A stretch of DNA of 64,000 nt from Reticulitermes lucifugus (GCA_026260175.1 JAKCWW010001678.1:3467-67466), one strand, 5' to 3'; positions 36,935 through 47,950 are shown, counted from the first letter of the stretch. Translations and numbers: made by a program. Notes: generated by a model from the sequence alone, not told the origin.

Positions 36935-37130
36935 AAGCTAATCTAATATGAGATCCGTAAAACCTATATAAGGGAAATTACTGGGGAAAGATTAAACGCA
37001 AACATTACTGAATTTCAACGAGTAAAAATCACACGGTTGCATATGCTTCTATACGAATCCGAAAGTCGGACGTTACAGAAAGAACACATGACAGTAATAT
37101 AGGCGGCAAAATCTGATTCCTCAGACAGGT
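36935..37130 (+). pseudogene. LINE RT C-terminal fragment
   Basis: The plus strand reads IREITGERLNANITEFQRVK, then HMLLYESESRTLQKEHMTVI, a stop, AAKSDS and a shift to FLRQVAMC. This fits 'f.kv...ptLLYGsEtWtLkkeh...iqasEMkFLRrVAg'. The Gly of LLYG is Glu here. Several lesions, no catalytic box. Confidence 0.6.
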
Positions 37131-37964
37131 CGCAATGTGTACACTGATAAATAATACACGCAATTAAAATATTTTAGAATAATTTGTAAAATCAAGCCGC
37201 AGTGATTTATTGTAATAAACAAGTACGTCCACCTTTCACATAACTGATTTACCCACGGCAAGATGTGCGTGATATGAACTTCTACTATGCTACTAGGTAC
37301 AATGTTAGACAAAAGCCCGTAGTCCCAGCACTATAGGAAACAAAAATTCTGCTACTTTACGTAAATTTGTTTGTCCCGCAGTTTTTTGCACTCAAAAACA
37401 AATTCTTCTAAGAACTGACCAGAGGTGTTCTTGACAATAAGCTCCTCATATCAGTTCAGTCAGCTGTTAAATTTAGAAATACGCCCAAAAGTCTGCGAAC
37501 GAAATTTAACACGTCTATAACCAGTGATTCACTAGTTAGTACCATCAGATCCCAAGGTAAAGAACCTTTCCGCGTGGTCGCCACGACGTCACTTTACATG
37601 TTAAAAAAAATGTTCCATGCACAAGAATTGCACAACTTTTCCAAGCTCTGTTTCATTGCCATTTTAGGACCCTAAAACAAGTGGCAGTATTGTTTCTACC
37701 GCCTTACAAGTTCGGCCTCTGTCATTTTGTTGTTAGTCCAGTCGTACAAAAAGTTCACCAGTTTCGTGAAAATCATAGTGCATTTAAACATCTGGAATAG
37801 GATAACAAACAAATACACACAGTGGCGTAAGCAAAGCACATTGCATCTTAAGGCAGGACACTAGGATGAGTGGAGCGTATTCAAGTGGTCTTACCTATTG
37901 CATCCTTTCGACTAATAAACAGTCACCGACCATCCAAAGGATTATAGTGCTTTTATCCTCAGGA
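37131..37964. other. unassigned AT-rich sequence
   Basis: Nothing recognised. Confidence 0.5.
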
Positions 37965-38100
37965 TCGTAGAAGTGCTTCATCCCGAAGAAGATGGCAGCA
38001 CGATGTTTCGAAATGTCGGTTAACTATTTACCAGCCGACAGCGCCTAACATCCCAGAAGACTTGAGTGTTCAGTAACACCGCTGTGATAACCTGACATAT
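37965..38100 (+). repeat. hammerhead-like family copy with tail
   Basis: GAAGAAGATGGCAGC, TTTCGAAATGTCGGTTAAC, CCAGCCGACAGCGCCTAAC, ATCCCAGAAGACTTGAGTG and TTCAGTAACACCGCTGTGAT follow the same order as the copies at 46075 and 57930. Core bases are mutated, so this is a fossil. Confidence 0.6.
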
Positions 38101-38282
38101 CGCATAAAAACTAAGCATTTTAATTTCCTGTAACGAAAACAGTCAAAAAACGTAATTCGTCATATTTGTGATGATTACAACTACATATCCGTTTCCTTAC
38201 CTTGTTTCAAAAGGCGATATTAAGTTGTATTAAGCTGTATTCTGCAGTACGCACTTTCGAAGTCAGTAGTGGTTCAGATTAT

Positions 38283-38320
38283 TGTTGGGGTGGGGTTTGT
38301 GGGGGGCAGGGGGGAGGGGG
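38283..38320 (+). other. G-quadruplex-prone G-run cluster
   Basis: Within 38 bases there are five runs of at least four G (GGGG, GGGG, GGGGGG, GGGGGG, GGGGG) separated by short loops. This fits the G3+N1-7 rule several times over on the plus strand. Confidence 0.8.
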
Positions 38321-39651
38321 TGTCTGTACAAAAGCAGGGGATACAGCAAGACTAATGACGGTCTTCCTGCAGTTGTGTGTGCGACAGTTCGCGTTGAAAG
38401 GAAGAAAAGAATGAATAAGACACAGAAAAACACACATATACGCAAGTAACAGGCAAGAATGAGCTAGGGGAAAAAGAGAAACGCTGATATAGTGCACAGA
38501 CTCCATTGGTGAATTCGTGTCTTTTGTTTACTAATGTTATTATTTTACTATTTTCATTGTATCACAACTGGGTTTTGTACTTTCAGTAGAATACTGGTTT
38601 ATTTTCGTTGCATGTCTCGGTAATTTATTTTGCCACCGCCAGGCAAAAGTTTACATAAATGTTAAACTGAAATGCGTTTTCCTATTTCATAAAAATCGTA
38701 ACATCGAATTAAATTTCTTTAAAATTGTCACACTGAAGAATGTCCATTGCAGATGTCAGAAGGCATGCGAAAGTGCACTGATTGTATAAAAACTGAGTTA
38801 GTACTTGAGAATTAGGTTCTTCTGGGCCATGACACTGAGCCACACCAGAAGAACGGAAGCCCCATCCTCATCGCTGTGACTGTCTCGGAGCTCGCGCCTA
38901 CAGCAGTTACTGCGACATACAAATTTCGCCACAGACTGCGACATTGGAACGTGTGAAACACTTTATTATAAAACAACCTGGTAACTTTGTTACTGTGTTA
39001 CATGATACCAGGTGCTAGCTGTCGTTATATGACTTTCAGATGTCGTCTTCTGCTACTGCCATGGCCACCATCTTGCTAAACCTTCCCATATGCAGCTGAA
39101 TACATTTAAAACTATGGGAAAATAATCATTTACTGAGCTGCCTTGGCCATCGGTTACAGAAGGGAATATTTCCTACTAAGATACTTCCTTTCCCTGTTGA
39201 AAGGTAAGGTGGTAAACCCCAGAAATCACTTGAGTTATAGTGTTTAAACCATACACAGAGTGTTTTCAGTTGTATTATTTATAATCATTTACAAAACCCT
39301 GACGCTTAAAATGAACTCTTACGTAACACTTTTAAGGCCTAATTTTGTTAAAATGTGAGGCAGAACAGAGGCAGAACAATTCAGCCCATCTGTTCGCCGG
39401 CTGCAGACAAAATTTCTTTGAACGTCATGTGAAAGGGGAGACAGAAAAGAGACAACAATTTCCGGGCAGAACTTGTGAGACCTATTTTATGTTACACCGA
39501 ATTCTGTTCCCACAGACATGTCAGTACCACTGCTGCTGCTACAGTGCATGTTTATGAAGAACGTAGGTGTTACGTACACAATCTGTGTATCATATATACG
39601 TCACATTTTTCGATAAATATTGGTGGTGCTTTTGCTAACCGTCAGGTCATC
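38321..39651. other. unassigned sequence
   Basis: A perfect 10-bp hairpin pairs GTTCTTCTGG (38816-38825) with CCAGAAGAAC (38845-38854). Nothing else recognised. Confidence 0.5.
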
Positions 39652-39935
39652 TTTTTTTTTTGTGGTGAAGGGCCCCTCAGCAAATGCTAAGGACGAACCG
39701 CAACCTTGAGGCTTATTGTGCAACCCTGTGATTTAAGATGATTAATTTTTTCGTTTTACCTTGTAATGGAGCACCGGTGGAATGAAATTGACAGGGGAAA
39801 ATCAAAGTACTTGGAGAAAATCCTGTCCCAGTGCCGCTTTGTCCACCATAAATCCCACATGGACTGACCCGAAATCGAACCCGGGCCTCCGCGGTGAGAG
39901 GCCGTCGACTAACGGCCTGAGCCATCGCACGGCCT
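39652..39935 (-). mobile_element. SINE-C with A-tail
   Basis: On the plus strand a T-run (39652-39660), GGTGAAGGGCCCCTCAGCAA, GGAGCACCGGTGGAATG, CACTTTGTCCACC-like sequence and GAACCCGGGCCTCCGCGG give the whole SINE-C on the minus strand, up to GGCCGTGCGATGGC. Flanking GGTCATC and GGTCACC are only a weak duplication. Confidence 0.9.
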
Positions 39936-40211
39936 TGGTCACCCTTCCTAATAAGCAAGCTATAATGTCAAAACACTGTAGTAAAGCAAAAGGGAAAGTA
40001 GCAGCAAAGGAAAGAATTTTTTTAAAGCACCGAGAGAGACAGGAAAGAAAAGAAGCCTGGTCTTCAACTGGAAGTCGGTCGAGCGCGATCTCCTGCTTAG
40101 CTTGAAGGGTGATGAATTGCAGGGGCTAAGCAGATTGCTGGGACTTCAACCCTGCTCATGATTTATTATGTATGTATGCATGTATGCAACCATGATACTG
40201 GACCAACTTTA

Positions 40212-40295
40212 CAGAGAGGAGGGAGGGGGGGTGATATCTGCGGGGGTAAAGGAAAGGGGCAAAGCAGAGGGGCTTTGAGAGGAAAAAAGAAAAAA
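40212..40295 (+). other. purine-rich G-run tract
   Basis: GGAGGGAGGGGGGGTGATA, then GGGGG, GGGG and GGGG runs within a stretch almost free of pyrimidines. Quadruplex or triplex potential. No gene is linked to it. Confidence 0.6.
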
Positions 40296-40645
40296 GGAGG
40301 TTTGCGTGGGGATAAGATTGAGCAAATATTGCAGTGTGGAGAGTTTAGTTGACGGCCGTACTGATTATGTTTTGAGGAAATGAAAAGTGTATGAGTTGGC
40401 GAGTTCGCTTTTTCTTGTCACTCTTTTCATTTATATTCTTGAGTGGGAGAAAATTGGGCATTTCTTAAGAGGGGTTTGCAGACAAAGGCTGCAGGATGGT
40501 TCACAATGCAGCTGCACTAATATATGAAACTATATGAGTACAGAAAGCGCGGTTAGGTACGAAAACTGAAACTACGCCAGGCCTGTTATAGATGGATGTA
40601 GTTCTCAATTCTTAAATATATTGGAAGCACAATTTAAAAGCCCCA

Positions 40646-40926
40646 GGGCCGTGCCATGGCTCAGGCGGTTAGTTGCCGGCCTCTCACCGCGGAGGTCGGG
40701 TTCGATGTCGGGTCGGTCCATGTGGGATTTGTGGCGGACAAAGTGGCACTGAGACAGGTTTCTTCTCTGAGTACTTCGGTTTTCCCCTGTCAATTTCATT
40801 CCACCGGTGCTACACTAAATGGAAAAAAATCATCATCGTCTTCATCTTCATCAAAGAGTTGCACAATAAGCCTTAAGGCTAAGGTGCGTCCGTAGCATCT
40901 GCTGCGGGGCCCTTCAATAAATAAAA
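40646..40926 (+). mobile_element. SINE-C, full length
   Basis: Starts GGGCCGTGCCATGGCTCAGG, then CGGTTAGTTGCCGG, TCTCACCGCGGAGG and GGGTTCGATGTCGGG, which is a tRNA-Glu-like head. The body runs to GCATCTGCTGCGGGGCCCTTC and an A-rich tail. AAAAGCCCCA (40636-40645) and AAAAGCGCCA (40927-40936) form a 9 of 10 target duplication. Confidence 0.93.
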
Positions 40927-40936
40927 AAAAGCGCCA

Positions 40937-42240
40937 ACCGTCACAAGCGAAATAAATTTGTTTTACAATTTAAATCAATAAGCGTTAATACGTAAATAAA
41001 ATATACTATTCACAAAATTATTCTCATTCTGTTCTTCGAATTAATAACAAACGTCATCTTGCAAAGCATTCCTTGAAACTGTGCCATTTAACTAGACAAG
41101 AACTTCTCTAATTTCATGGAACACGGAGCTAAATTAAAGTGTTCAAAAAGTTCCGCAGTTTGAATGTATGTTAAGCGTGATAAATCCACTTCATCCATTC
41201 ATACCACGTTTCCTCATGCTTCGTATTAGGCCTAATATCAGATTCCCATCTAAATACACAGGCCTTGTTATTCCAATGGAATGGTCTCCCTCAGTCTCTC
41301 ACCTCTCCGTCTGTGCTGCTTGTCCCCTGCACTATATATCAGTCACTCCATGACAACCGAATCTTTCCACATGCAACCCTCTTATGCTCATTTACTTACT
41401 GAAGGTCTCTCCCTTAATTCTGAAATAACGAAAATGAAGCCAGTAACACAGCCACCTTCTCTAACACACATAAATTCAATGTAATATTCTGTCTATTAAA
41501 AGGTCAGCCATCTTACCGTGTGTTTCACATGAGAAGATTGAAAATTACATTCTTGAGCATAGCGAAATTCAGTTGTGTGATCAATGGCGATATTTCGGTC
41601 TGCTTTACAGTGTACCGTTAGACCAATAAAACCGTGGAAATAAAAAGATATTGTCTTGTGTCGATTATGTGGTACAGAATTCCGTAATTTATTATGCTCG
41701 ACTAGAGGTTCCAAAACTGTACATTCGCTTGTACGCCTTCAGAAAGCAGGGAGACAGAATGCGATTCTATTAGTACTGCCGGAGGACATGGCTTCTGAAT
41801 CAAGATTCGCCACTGACTCTAAACGACTTATCATTAGCAATTTCCCGTAAACTCCCACTAGGAACTACTGGCACAGAATCTCCTAACAACCTACATCTAT
41901 CGATGTGGTGTGCAGAGAACCGATCAAACGGGCAGTCTAATTTCTCCGACCTCCGTCCTTCCTTTCAGGTTTTGCGACTAAAGTTACGTGTATTCTTCAT
42001 TTTCCGCACACGTGTTAAACGTCCAGCTCACATAGCCCCTCTAATAACATCTGGTAAAAGGCCTAAATGTTTAAGCTCTCCATTATGATACCTTCAAAGT
42101 CCTACTCGTGCTTATACGCAAATAATGTTATCCGAATCCCATCTTCGAATATCGTTTGCTATGAATCCTTTTTCTCTAAGGCCAGTTACCAATCTGAAAC
42201 CAATATAAAGAACGCCCGAGGTCTTCACATCCCAGAAATC
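40937..42240. other. unassigned AT-rich sequence
   Basis: Nothing recognised. Confidence 0.5.
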
Positions 42241-42445
42241 GCTTTCTCAAGTCTAGGCCAGGGCATTAGCCATCGTGAGGCTCTTCGTGGTTTTCGTCAA
42301 TCCCCCAAGACAAATTCTAAGACAGAATTGCACATTAGAACACGGCCGCTTACTCCTGCGCGTTTTTAAATTCGTTAGTCACTAAAACAGCTACAACGTC
42401 TTGGTTATGACAGCGTCGTTAAATAACACACAAATAAAAACAAAA
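42241..42445 (+). mobile_element. SINE-E 3' region remnant
   Basis: GAGGCTCTTCGTGGTTTTCG, TCAATCCCCCAAG, ACGGCCGCTTACTCC and finally CAGCGTCGTTAAATAAC with an A-rich tail. This order (GTTTTC..CC, ACGGCCGCTT, then GCGTCGT.AAATAA tail) is common in insect tRNA SINEs and partly matches 44840 and 52900. The head is lost. Confidence 0.45.
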
Positions 42446-43060
42446 ATGTACAAGAAGAGGTAACATAATTCTGCATGTTTTAAACTTCATATTTTTGTTT
42501 AGAAGTCGTGAAAATAGACAGAAACACGCAATAAATGGTAGTAACCACTCCCAAAATGTATTCTAACTTTAAACTTCAACAGGAATGTTAATGTGAAGGA
42601 CTTGAATTAAATACAATTTTAGAATTCTTTAGTCTTAGCTTTTTACCACTGCTGCATTTTTCTCTTGGGAATGTGAAGAATCATGGAAAACTTGTGTGAA
42701 GAGCCAACGTCAGCATTTTGACAGCTCACGGCAGCTTGATATGCAAGCTACACATCGCCCAACATGTGCAGACTTATGAATGTGTTTCAACACAGCGCAG
42801 CTCTGCTGCAGCAAAATGAGGCAACCGGCAGCCCGACGACACGCAGTCTGGAAGACCAAGTGTTCTCGACGTTCTACCCTGAGATCATGGACCACTTAAT
42901 ATGAGGAATGACCCAAAAAGGGGCTACACACTACTAAGCCTCTCCAGCTATCTGCACTAGCTGAAAAACAGAGATAGATCAAGAATTCGAAATTAGAGAG
43001 GCTGTCCTGAAGAATGCCCTTGTGATTGCAATATTCCAATGCCCAATTTTTAAATTATGA
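42446..43060. other. unassigned sequence
   Basis: Nothing recognised. Confidence 0.5.
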
Positions 43061-43340
43061 GCCGGGATGGCGTAGTCGGTATAGCGTCTCGATACGGGCT
43101 GGAAGGCTTGGGGATCTAAACCCGGCAGGGGCAAGAGTTTTCTCTTTTCCAAAACCGTACAGACCGGGTCTGGAGCACAACAAGCCTCCTCCTATTCAAT
43201 GGGTAATTGTTTTCTTTCTCGTGGTTAAGCGTCCGAGGAGTGAATTTGACCACCAGCCTACATCTAGTGCCGACGTTAAGAATGAGTGAAGCTAGGCCTA
43301 TACCTCTACTCCCCTACATGCCTTCATGGCGTGAACAGCG
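43061..43340 (+). mobile_element. SINE-A, full length
   Basis: Head GCCGGGATGGCGTAGTCGGT, then ATAGCGTCTCGATACGGGCT and a B-box-like GGGGATCTAAACCCGG. The body ends with CCTACATGCCTTCATGGC. It follows 44142 from end to end. The central TAAAG block is partly changed (GTGGTTAAGCGTCCGAGG). Confidence 0.88.
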
Positions 43341-44129
43341 GAACCTTTCCTTTATTGTCCACACTACGTCGCCAAGAAATATGGAGTCAGTGATGTTCAT
43401 ACGAATTACGCCAAGTACTAGTTTATGCCAAAGCAATGTACTTTACAGCAATGACACATCGATTTATTTAAACTACAAATAACATTACACGGGATTAATA
43501 TAATTTTTTTCGATTTACTGATTGATTGATCGACTGATTGTTGATTTATTTAATCCTTTTTTCAATTTTTAGAATTACGTAGCGTCGAATGGTAGGCTTA
43601 TTCATGAAACATGAATTGGAGCAAAAGGCAAAGAACGCGATCGTGGTGTGTTTAATGTAGTTATCACAAATTTATCTGGCGAGCTGAAGAGAAACATCAG
43701 CCCATATAGCTGAACTCCGATCCTAATTTTGTACAAAAGTGTCACCTACACTGTGGTTGGAATACAGAAATGGACTTCTCTTTGTCTTCGAACAGTATAT
43801 TGGCCGTAGGATTCATACGAAACACAAGCTTACCAGTGTCCACGAGGAAAAGTACAAGGCCAGGCAGAACGAAACTCCACTTTCAGTGAGTGTTAGCATT
43901 GAAGAGAGAGGAACAGGACAGAGTGGAGGCGAGAAATATTACAGTAATAATTTGTTATGTCGATACTTACGGCCCACATACCTCTTCCTTACTATAGCTA
44001 CAAAGAGCAAGAGAGGAGAGTGTTATGATCATTTACTTCTTAATTGCCATTCTGTTATCATTGGCTTTTGCACCTACCAGAGTTCACAAGCCCTTAATCC
44101 ATCCTTCTTCCCTTATTATTTTAAATATT
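43341..44129. other. unassigned AT-rich sequence
   Basis: GATT-type simple repeat near 43519-43550. A long open frame 43739-44323 only runs through spacer into a SINE. Confidence 0.5.
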
Positions 44130-44141
44130 ACTCTGCAAGGA

Positions 44142-44428
44142 AGGGCCGGGACAGCGTAGTTGGTATAGCGACTCGCTACAGGCTGGATGGCCCGGGTATC
44201 GAATCCTGGTGGGGGCGAGACTTTCTGCACCCGTACAGACCGCTCGTGGAGCCCACCCAGCCTCCTGTAAAATGGGTACCGGGTCTCTTTCCTGGGGGTA
44301 AAGCAGCCGGGGCGTGGCGCTGACCACCGAACCTCATCTAGCACCGAGGTTAAAGAAAGAGTAAAGCTATACCCCTACTCCCCTTCTAGGCCTTCATGGC
44401 CTGTTCTAGGGCCAATTTTACGTCACTG
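44142..44428 (+). mobile_element. SINE-A, young full-length copy
   Basis: Head AGGGCCGGGACAGCGTAGTT, then GGTATAGCGACTCGCTACAG, then CCCGGGTATCGAATCCTGG, giving A- and B-box-like pol III signals. The central block CAGCCTCC...GGTACCGGGTCTC...GGGGGTAAAG...GCTGACCACC spans 44258-44328. The 3' part is CCTTCTAGGCCTTCATGGCC. A perfect 12-bp target duplication ACTCTGCAAGGA lies at 44130-44141 and 44429-44440. There is no poly-A tail. Confidence 0.95.
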
Positions 44429-44504
44429 ACTCTGCAAGGACGGTTATTAGTTCTCAGTTCAAAGAATAAAGATCACACGCACATGTACACAGCCACACAT
44501 ACCA

Positions 44505-44559
<55 letters not shown>
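44505..44559. repeat. (TA)n microsatellite, 55 bp
   Basis: TA dinucleotides with one TAAATA interruption near 44516. Confidence 0.95.
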
Positions 44560-44562
<3 letters not shown>

Positions 44563-44839
44563 AGTCTGTTGTGCACACAGACTGAAAACTGGCGTAATAT
44601 TTTCTGTTACTTTCAATCCGCAGCCGATCACCAGTCATGAGAAAAATTTAACCCTGAACACACCTACGTAATTCCGCGTGAAAGCTGTTTCTGGAATCTA
44701 GTGGAGCTATTTATTCGCCGCACAGCACAGCACACACGCAACGTGCGGTAGTTCAATGTCCATGTAAGAAAATAAGGCTCTGGTCAGTAGTTGCACAGCC
44801 CTCTGCTTCTGCTGTCAAATCATACATTTATGTTTTATG

Positions 44840-45005
44840 TGGCGTCCCAGCTGAGTAGTTCCCATGTTTTCTTCGTAATCTAAAGGTCCCGAGTTCGAAT
44901 AAAATCCCGAAAGCCTCAGACAGAGTATTTTGAGGTCTCTTTCACATCCCCTACGAAAGTACTAAAATGCTACCTTAAAACAGGCCCAAATCTTTCCCTT
45001 CAACT
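44840..45005 (+). mobile_element. SINE-E copy, decayed
   Basis: GGCGTCCCAGCTGAGTAGTT with GGTCCCGAGTTCGAATAAAA downstream gives A- and B-box-like signals at tRNA spacing. AAATGCTACCTTAAAACAGG and TCTTTCCCTTC follow, as in the 3' part of 52900. Confidence 0.5.
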
Positions 45006-45318
45006 GACACCATGGAGCAGGGTCAGTCTTCGTGCAGCTAAAAGTCACTCACCTGGTCACAAAATTCCTCTCCGCCCACGAAAGGAAGGTTTATGGCATG
45101 CCAATTGCCACTTTCCGGTGCCACGTGACATCCATCTTAACATCCGCTTTAACATTGCATTCTTCAATGCCTAGACCTCCCTCAATGACCGACCCTCCAG
45201 GTATGCTACAGACATTGTACATTGATTCATCTACTCTATGTATGCTAAATATTTCATATATTTCTCTACACTTAGTGACATTTGGAAGCCCACAAGTTAC
45301 AAAATATTTCCAGAAGTC

Positions 45319-45477
45319 TTCGCTCTTCTGGGATGTTACGCAGCCTAGATTGGTAGTTAGTTATCGACGTTTCGAAAAAGCCTATCGGTCCCATCTTCAA
45401 GGTCCAAGCAGTGAGTTGTCCCGAAACGTCGGTAACTAACTACCAATCTACGCTGCGTAACATCTCAGAAGAGCGAA
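45319..45477. repeat. 56-bp-arm inverted repeat of the CGAAACGTCGG family
   Basis: Arms 45319-45374 and 45422-45477 are reverse complements at 53 of 56 positions with a 47-bp spacer. Each arm holds CGAAACGTCG next to TAACTAACTACCAATCTA and ends CAGAAGAGCGAA. On the minus strand the spacer carries CTTGAAGATGGGACCG, the hammerhead-like core with a C-to-U change. A tail CGCGGCGGAAGACTGAAATC follows to 45517. The 45032-45439 open frame runs into this repeat and is not a gene. Confidence 0.85.
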
Positions 45478-45521
45478 TATCTCATTTGCACCGCGGCGGA
45501 AGACTGAAATCACGCAAAATA

Positions 45522-45706
45522 CAGTCGAACTCGGTTATAACGTCATGAAAGGGGATGAATATTTGTGTCGTTATAAACGAGTGTTGTTATAACGGAGCAG
45601 AATAATGTTATGGTTAACGGCGGGGAATTAATTGGTACCAGAGAATAACTGACGCTATAGAAGAGGTGTCGTATAAACGGATGTCGTTATAACCGGGTAC
45701 GACTGT
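45522..45706 (+). mobile_element. pogo-like MITE with TA duplication
   Basis: Starts CAGTCGAACTCGGTTATAAC and ends with the complement of CAGTCGTACCCGGTTATAAC. TA flanks both sides (45520-45521 and 45707-45708). It is 185 bp with no ORF. Multiple CGTTATAA words occur inside. CAGTNGAACC..GTTATAAC-type ends are seen in pogo/Tigger-related elements. It lies directly against the tail of the foldback at 45319. Confidence 0.85.
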
Positions 45707-45708
45707 AT

Positions 45709-46074
45709 TTCCAATTCTCGGCGCTCTTATGACCTATGACGTTGATGGGGAGATTTGGTACTGCTAATTTTAAATGATTTGTGATTCACAGTACGCAAAT
45801 CCGTACAATACACAAACGATGGCCTTTCACCTTAGGGGCTCGGAGAGTCTATAACCTTTCTTCGCACGAAGGTAGCACGCTACGGAAGGTGACAAAGAGC
45901 TTCTCACTTCTTGATATCGTTAATGAGGTCGGCATAACGTAGAATAAACCATTACAGGCACAACTGTAGTAAAGCAAAATGTTTAACTGAAGACTGAAGT
46001 CTTTCGAGATGTCAGTTCGTGTCGACTACTAAGCAATTACCGACGTGTCCAAGCATCGCAGTGCCTTCGTCTTA
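45709..46074. other. unassigned sequence
   Basis: May contain a worn upstream part of the 46075 repeat (TCTTTCGAGATGTCAGTTC near 45991-46020). Confidence 0.4.
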
Positions 46075-46165
46075 GTGTCTGTCCCCGGCAAATAAATACC
46101 AGTCGACGCGACGTAATATCGCAGAAGATTTGAATCTTCAGCAACACCGCTGTGAGAACCCCGAT
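46075..46165 (+). repeat. CGAAACGTCGG family, tail only
   Basis: ACCAGTCGACGCGACGTAAT, ATCGCAGAAGATTTGAATC, TTCAGCAACACCGCTGTGAG and AACC match the downstream halves at 37990-38095 and 57970-58040. Confidence 0.65.
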
Positions 46166-46544
46166 GTCGCAATGTGACTAATTTACAATAGAAGCATTTA
46201 TGTGAGCAAACTTACAGACATATACTATTTTCAATTATAAGAAACGTGGGAAAAAAACATCGAAACTTTACATAAAATGCTGGAAACTGGAAAGGGGTAT
46301 AATGTGATTCTAAAAATTTGCATTTAGCTTGTCTGAAGACAACTGCAGAAGGTTATTTTATGGTAGATCCGGCTTCACTGTTTGTTCCTCGTTCTTTCCA
46401 ACAGTTTAAAAGAACTTCTACAATCTTCATTTCAAATATAGGCGGAAGACAAAGACAGTCTCCATATTTTTCCGCTGAATTTTTAATGGGCCAACCCTTT
46501 TCATTTCCACTATACTTTAATATAAGGTCACGTTTTCCCTGTCC
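46166..46544. other. unassigned AT-rich sequence
   Basis: Nothing recognised. Confidence 0.5.
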
Positions 46545-46665
46545 ACGCTATGAAGGTATACAGGGGAGTAGAAGTATAGCTCCATTCATTCTTAACCTCG
46601 GCACTGCATAGAGGTGAGTGGTTAACTACGTGCCCCGGCCGCTTTGCTCCGGGAAAGAGCCCCAC
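46545..46665 (-). mobile_element. SINE-A, 5'-truncated
   Basis: Plus-strand reading: CGCTATGAAGGTATACAGGG, AGTATAGCTCCATTCATTCT, TAACCTCGGC, GAGTGGTTAACTACGTGCCC and CCGGGAAAGAGCCCC, i.e. the 3' half of SINE-A in reverse. Confidence 0.75.
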
Positions 46666-46709
46666 TATAGTTTAAAATAAAGGAAAAAAGGTACAGGTTT
46701 CAATTTCTA

Positions 46710-46960
46710 CGCCATGGAGGCATATAGGGGGATTAAAATTATAGGTCCCCCCATTCTCAACCTCGTCACTACGTGGATGTGAGTGGTTAACGTCAGGCCC
46801 CGGCCTCTTACCCCTGAGAAAGAACCCGGTATCCATTTAATATTAGGGTGGGTGATACCTAGAGTCAGTCTGGACTTTTTTGAGAAGAGAAATATCTTTC
46901 CCATGCCGGGATTCGAAGCTCTGACCTAATAATCACTAACCACCCATCGACAGGGCTGAC
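46710..46960 (-). mobile_element. SINE-A-related, variant tRNA head
   Basis: The minus strand has head GTCGATGGGTGGTTAGTGAT with GCTTCGAATCCCGGCATGGG downstream, then ACCGGGTTCTTTCTCAGGGG, TAAGAGGCCGGGGCC and the SINE-A 3' part. The head differs from 44142, while the central block and 3' end are the same family. Confidence 0.75.
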
Positions 46961-47509
46961 AACTTAGCGTCAAAAGTAAGTCTCACCAACATGATTACAC
47001 ACATTACATCGTGATTGACTCAGTTTAACTGTATTGTCACTTTGAAGCCAGTCGTTATACAGCACTGCACGAAATGTCCCTATTGTCTGGTACGCCTTTC
47101 CTATAAATTCTCTCTGCAAGTTCAAGAAGCCTGTAGAACAAAGCGCTACTGAGAGCAGCCATATCTCATAACAAAAAGTTTCGTATTGATATATGTAAGA
47201 AGTTTAATTTTAAAACTTTAATTTTTGGATTTCCCCTACGCAACATACGCTGTCGTCTCTCTAAATCTAGAGATGCAAACTTCCTGCAGCGGGACCAAAT
47301 GAAATCTACACACTTACATATTATAATATCTACACATATCCATATCATAATATGACATATACATAATGTGTACAATATATTAGAAACTTCACATATTTTA
47401 ATCCACATTTTATCCACATACGACGTACTAACTACGTAGTATTAGTAGCAAAATGTACTGAAGGTTATACATTTCAAAAATGTAATCCAGTTCATTATAA
47501 ATGGTTTTA
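46961..47509. other. unassigned AT-rich sequence
   Basis: Nothing recognised. Confidence 0.5.
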
Positions 47510-47521
47510 AGCTTGGTGTAT

Positions 47522-47563
47522 ACTCCCTGAAGATGGTATTGTTAGGCCGAAACATGTCGGAGT
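47522..47563 (+). ncRNA. hammerhead-ribozyme-like motif, best stem I
   Basis: Stem I ACTCC (47522-47526) pairs perfectly with GGAGT (47559-47563). CTGAAGA is at 47527-47533, one extra T at 47534, and stem II starts GGT (47535-47537) opposite GCC (47546-47548). GAAA is at 47549-47552, stem III A-U and C-G close a 2-base loop (47552-47557), then the H17-like C at 47558 after GU. All canonical core bases are present except for the inserted T. Upper stem II is weak. It resembles the small hammerheads of Penelope-like elements, but cleavage is unproven. Confidence 0.5.
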
Positions 47564-47691
47564 GAAGCGACTATAAAATCACGTACTGCAAGTGCATTTA
47601 GTTGGTTCATTAAAAGAAAATACTAGAAAGTGAAAATTTTATACCACAATAACGAAATACGTAAACATTTTTAAAGGTTAAAGTAAATTTT

Positions 47692-47950
47692 GCCGATCCC
47701 AGTGGCCGCGCGGTGTAAGGCGAGGGTCTACGGCCGCTCGCTTGCTGGGATTGTGGGTTCGAACCCCGCCGGGAACATGGATGTCTGTCTCTTGTGAGTG
47801 TTGTGTGTTGTCAGGTAGAGGTTTCTGCGACAGGCTGGTCACTCGTCCAAAGGAGTCCTACCAAGTGTGGTGTTTCTAAAGTGTGTGATCGTGAAACCTC
47901 GAACAATGAGGAGGCCTAGGCCCCCTAGGGGCTGTCGAGCCATAGAAAAG
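47692..47950 (+). mobile_element. SINE-B, complete reference copy
   Basis: GCCGATCCCAGTGGCCGCGC, GGTGTAAGGCG, GTGGGTTCGAACCCCGCCGG (type II tRNA-like head, Leu-like A box), then ATGTCTGTCTCTTGTGAG, GGTTTCTGCGACAGGCTGG, TCACTCGTCC, AAACCTCGAACAATGAGGAG and GGCTGTCGAGCCATAG with an A-rich tail. AAAGTAAATTTT (47680-47691) and AAAGGGAAATTTT after the tail look like an imperfect target duplication. Confidence 0.92.

Noticed and set aside
43739-44323. 194-codon plus frame
   Set aside because: Its last third is SINE-A read through and the start is not an ATG.
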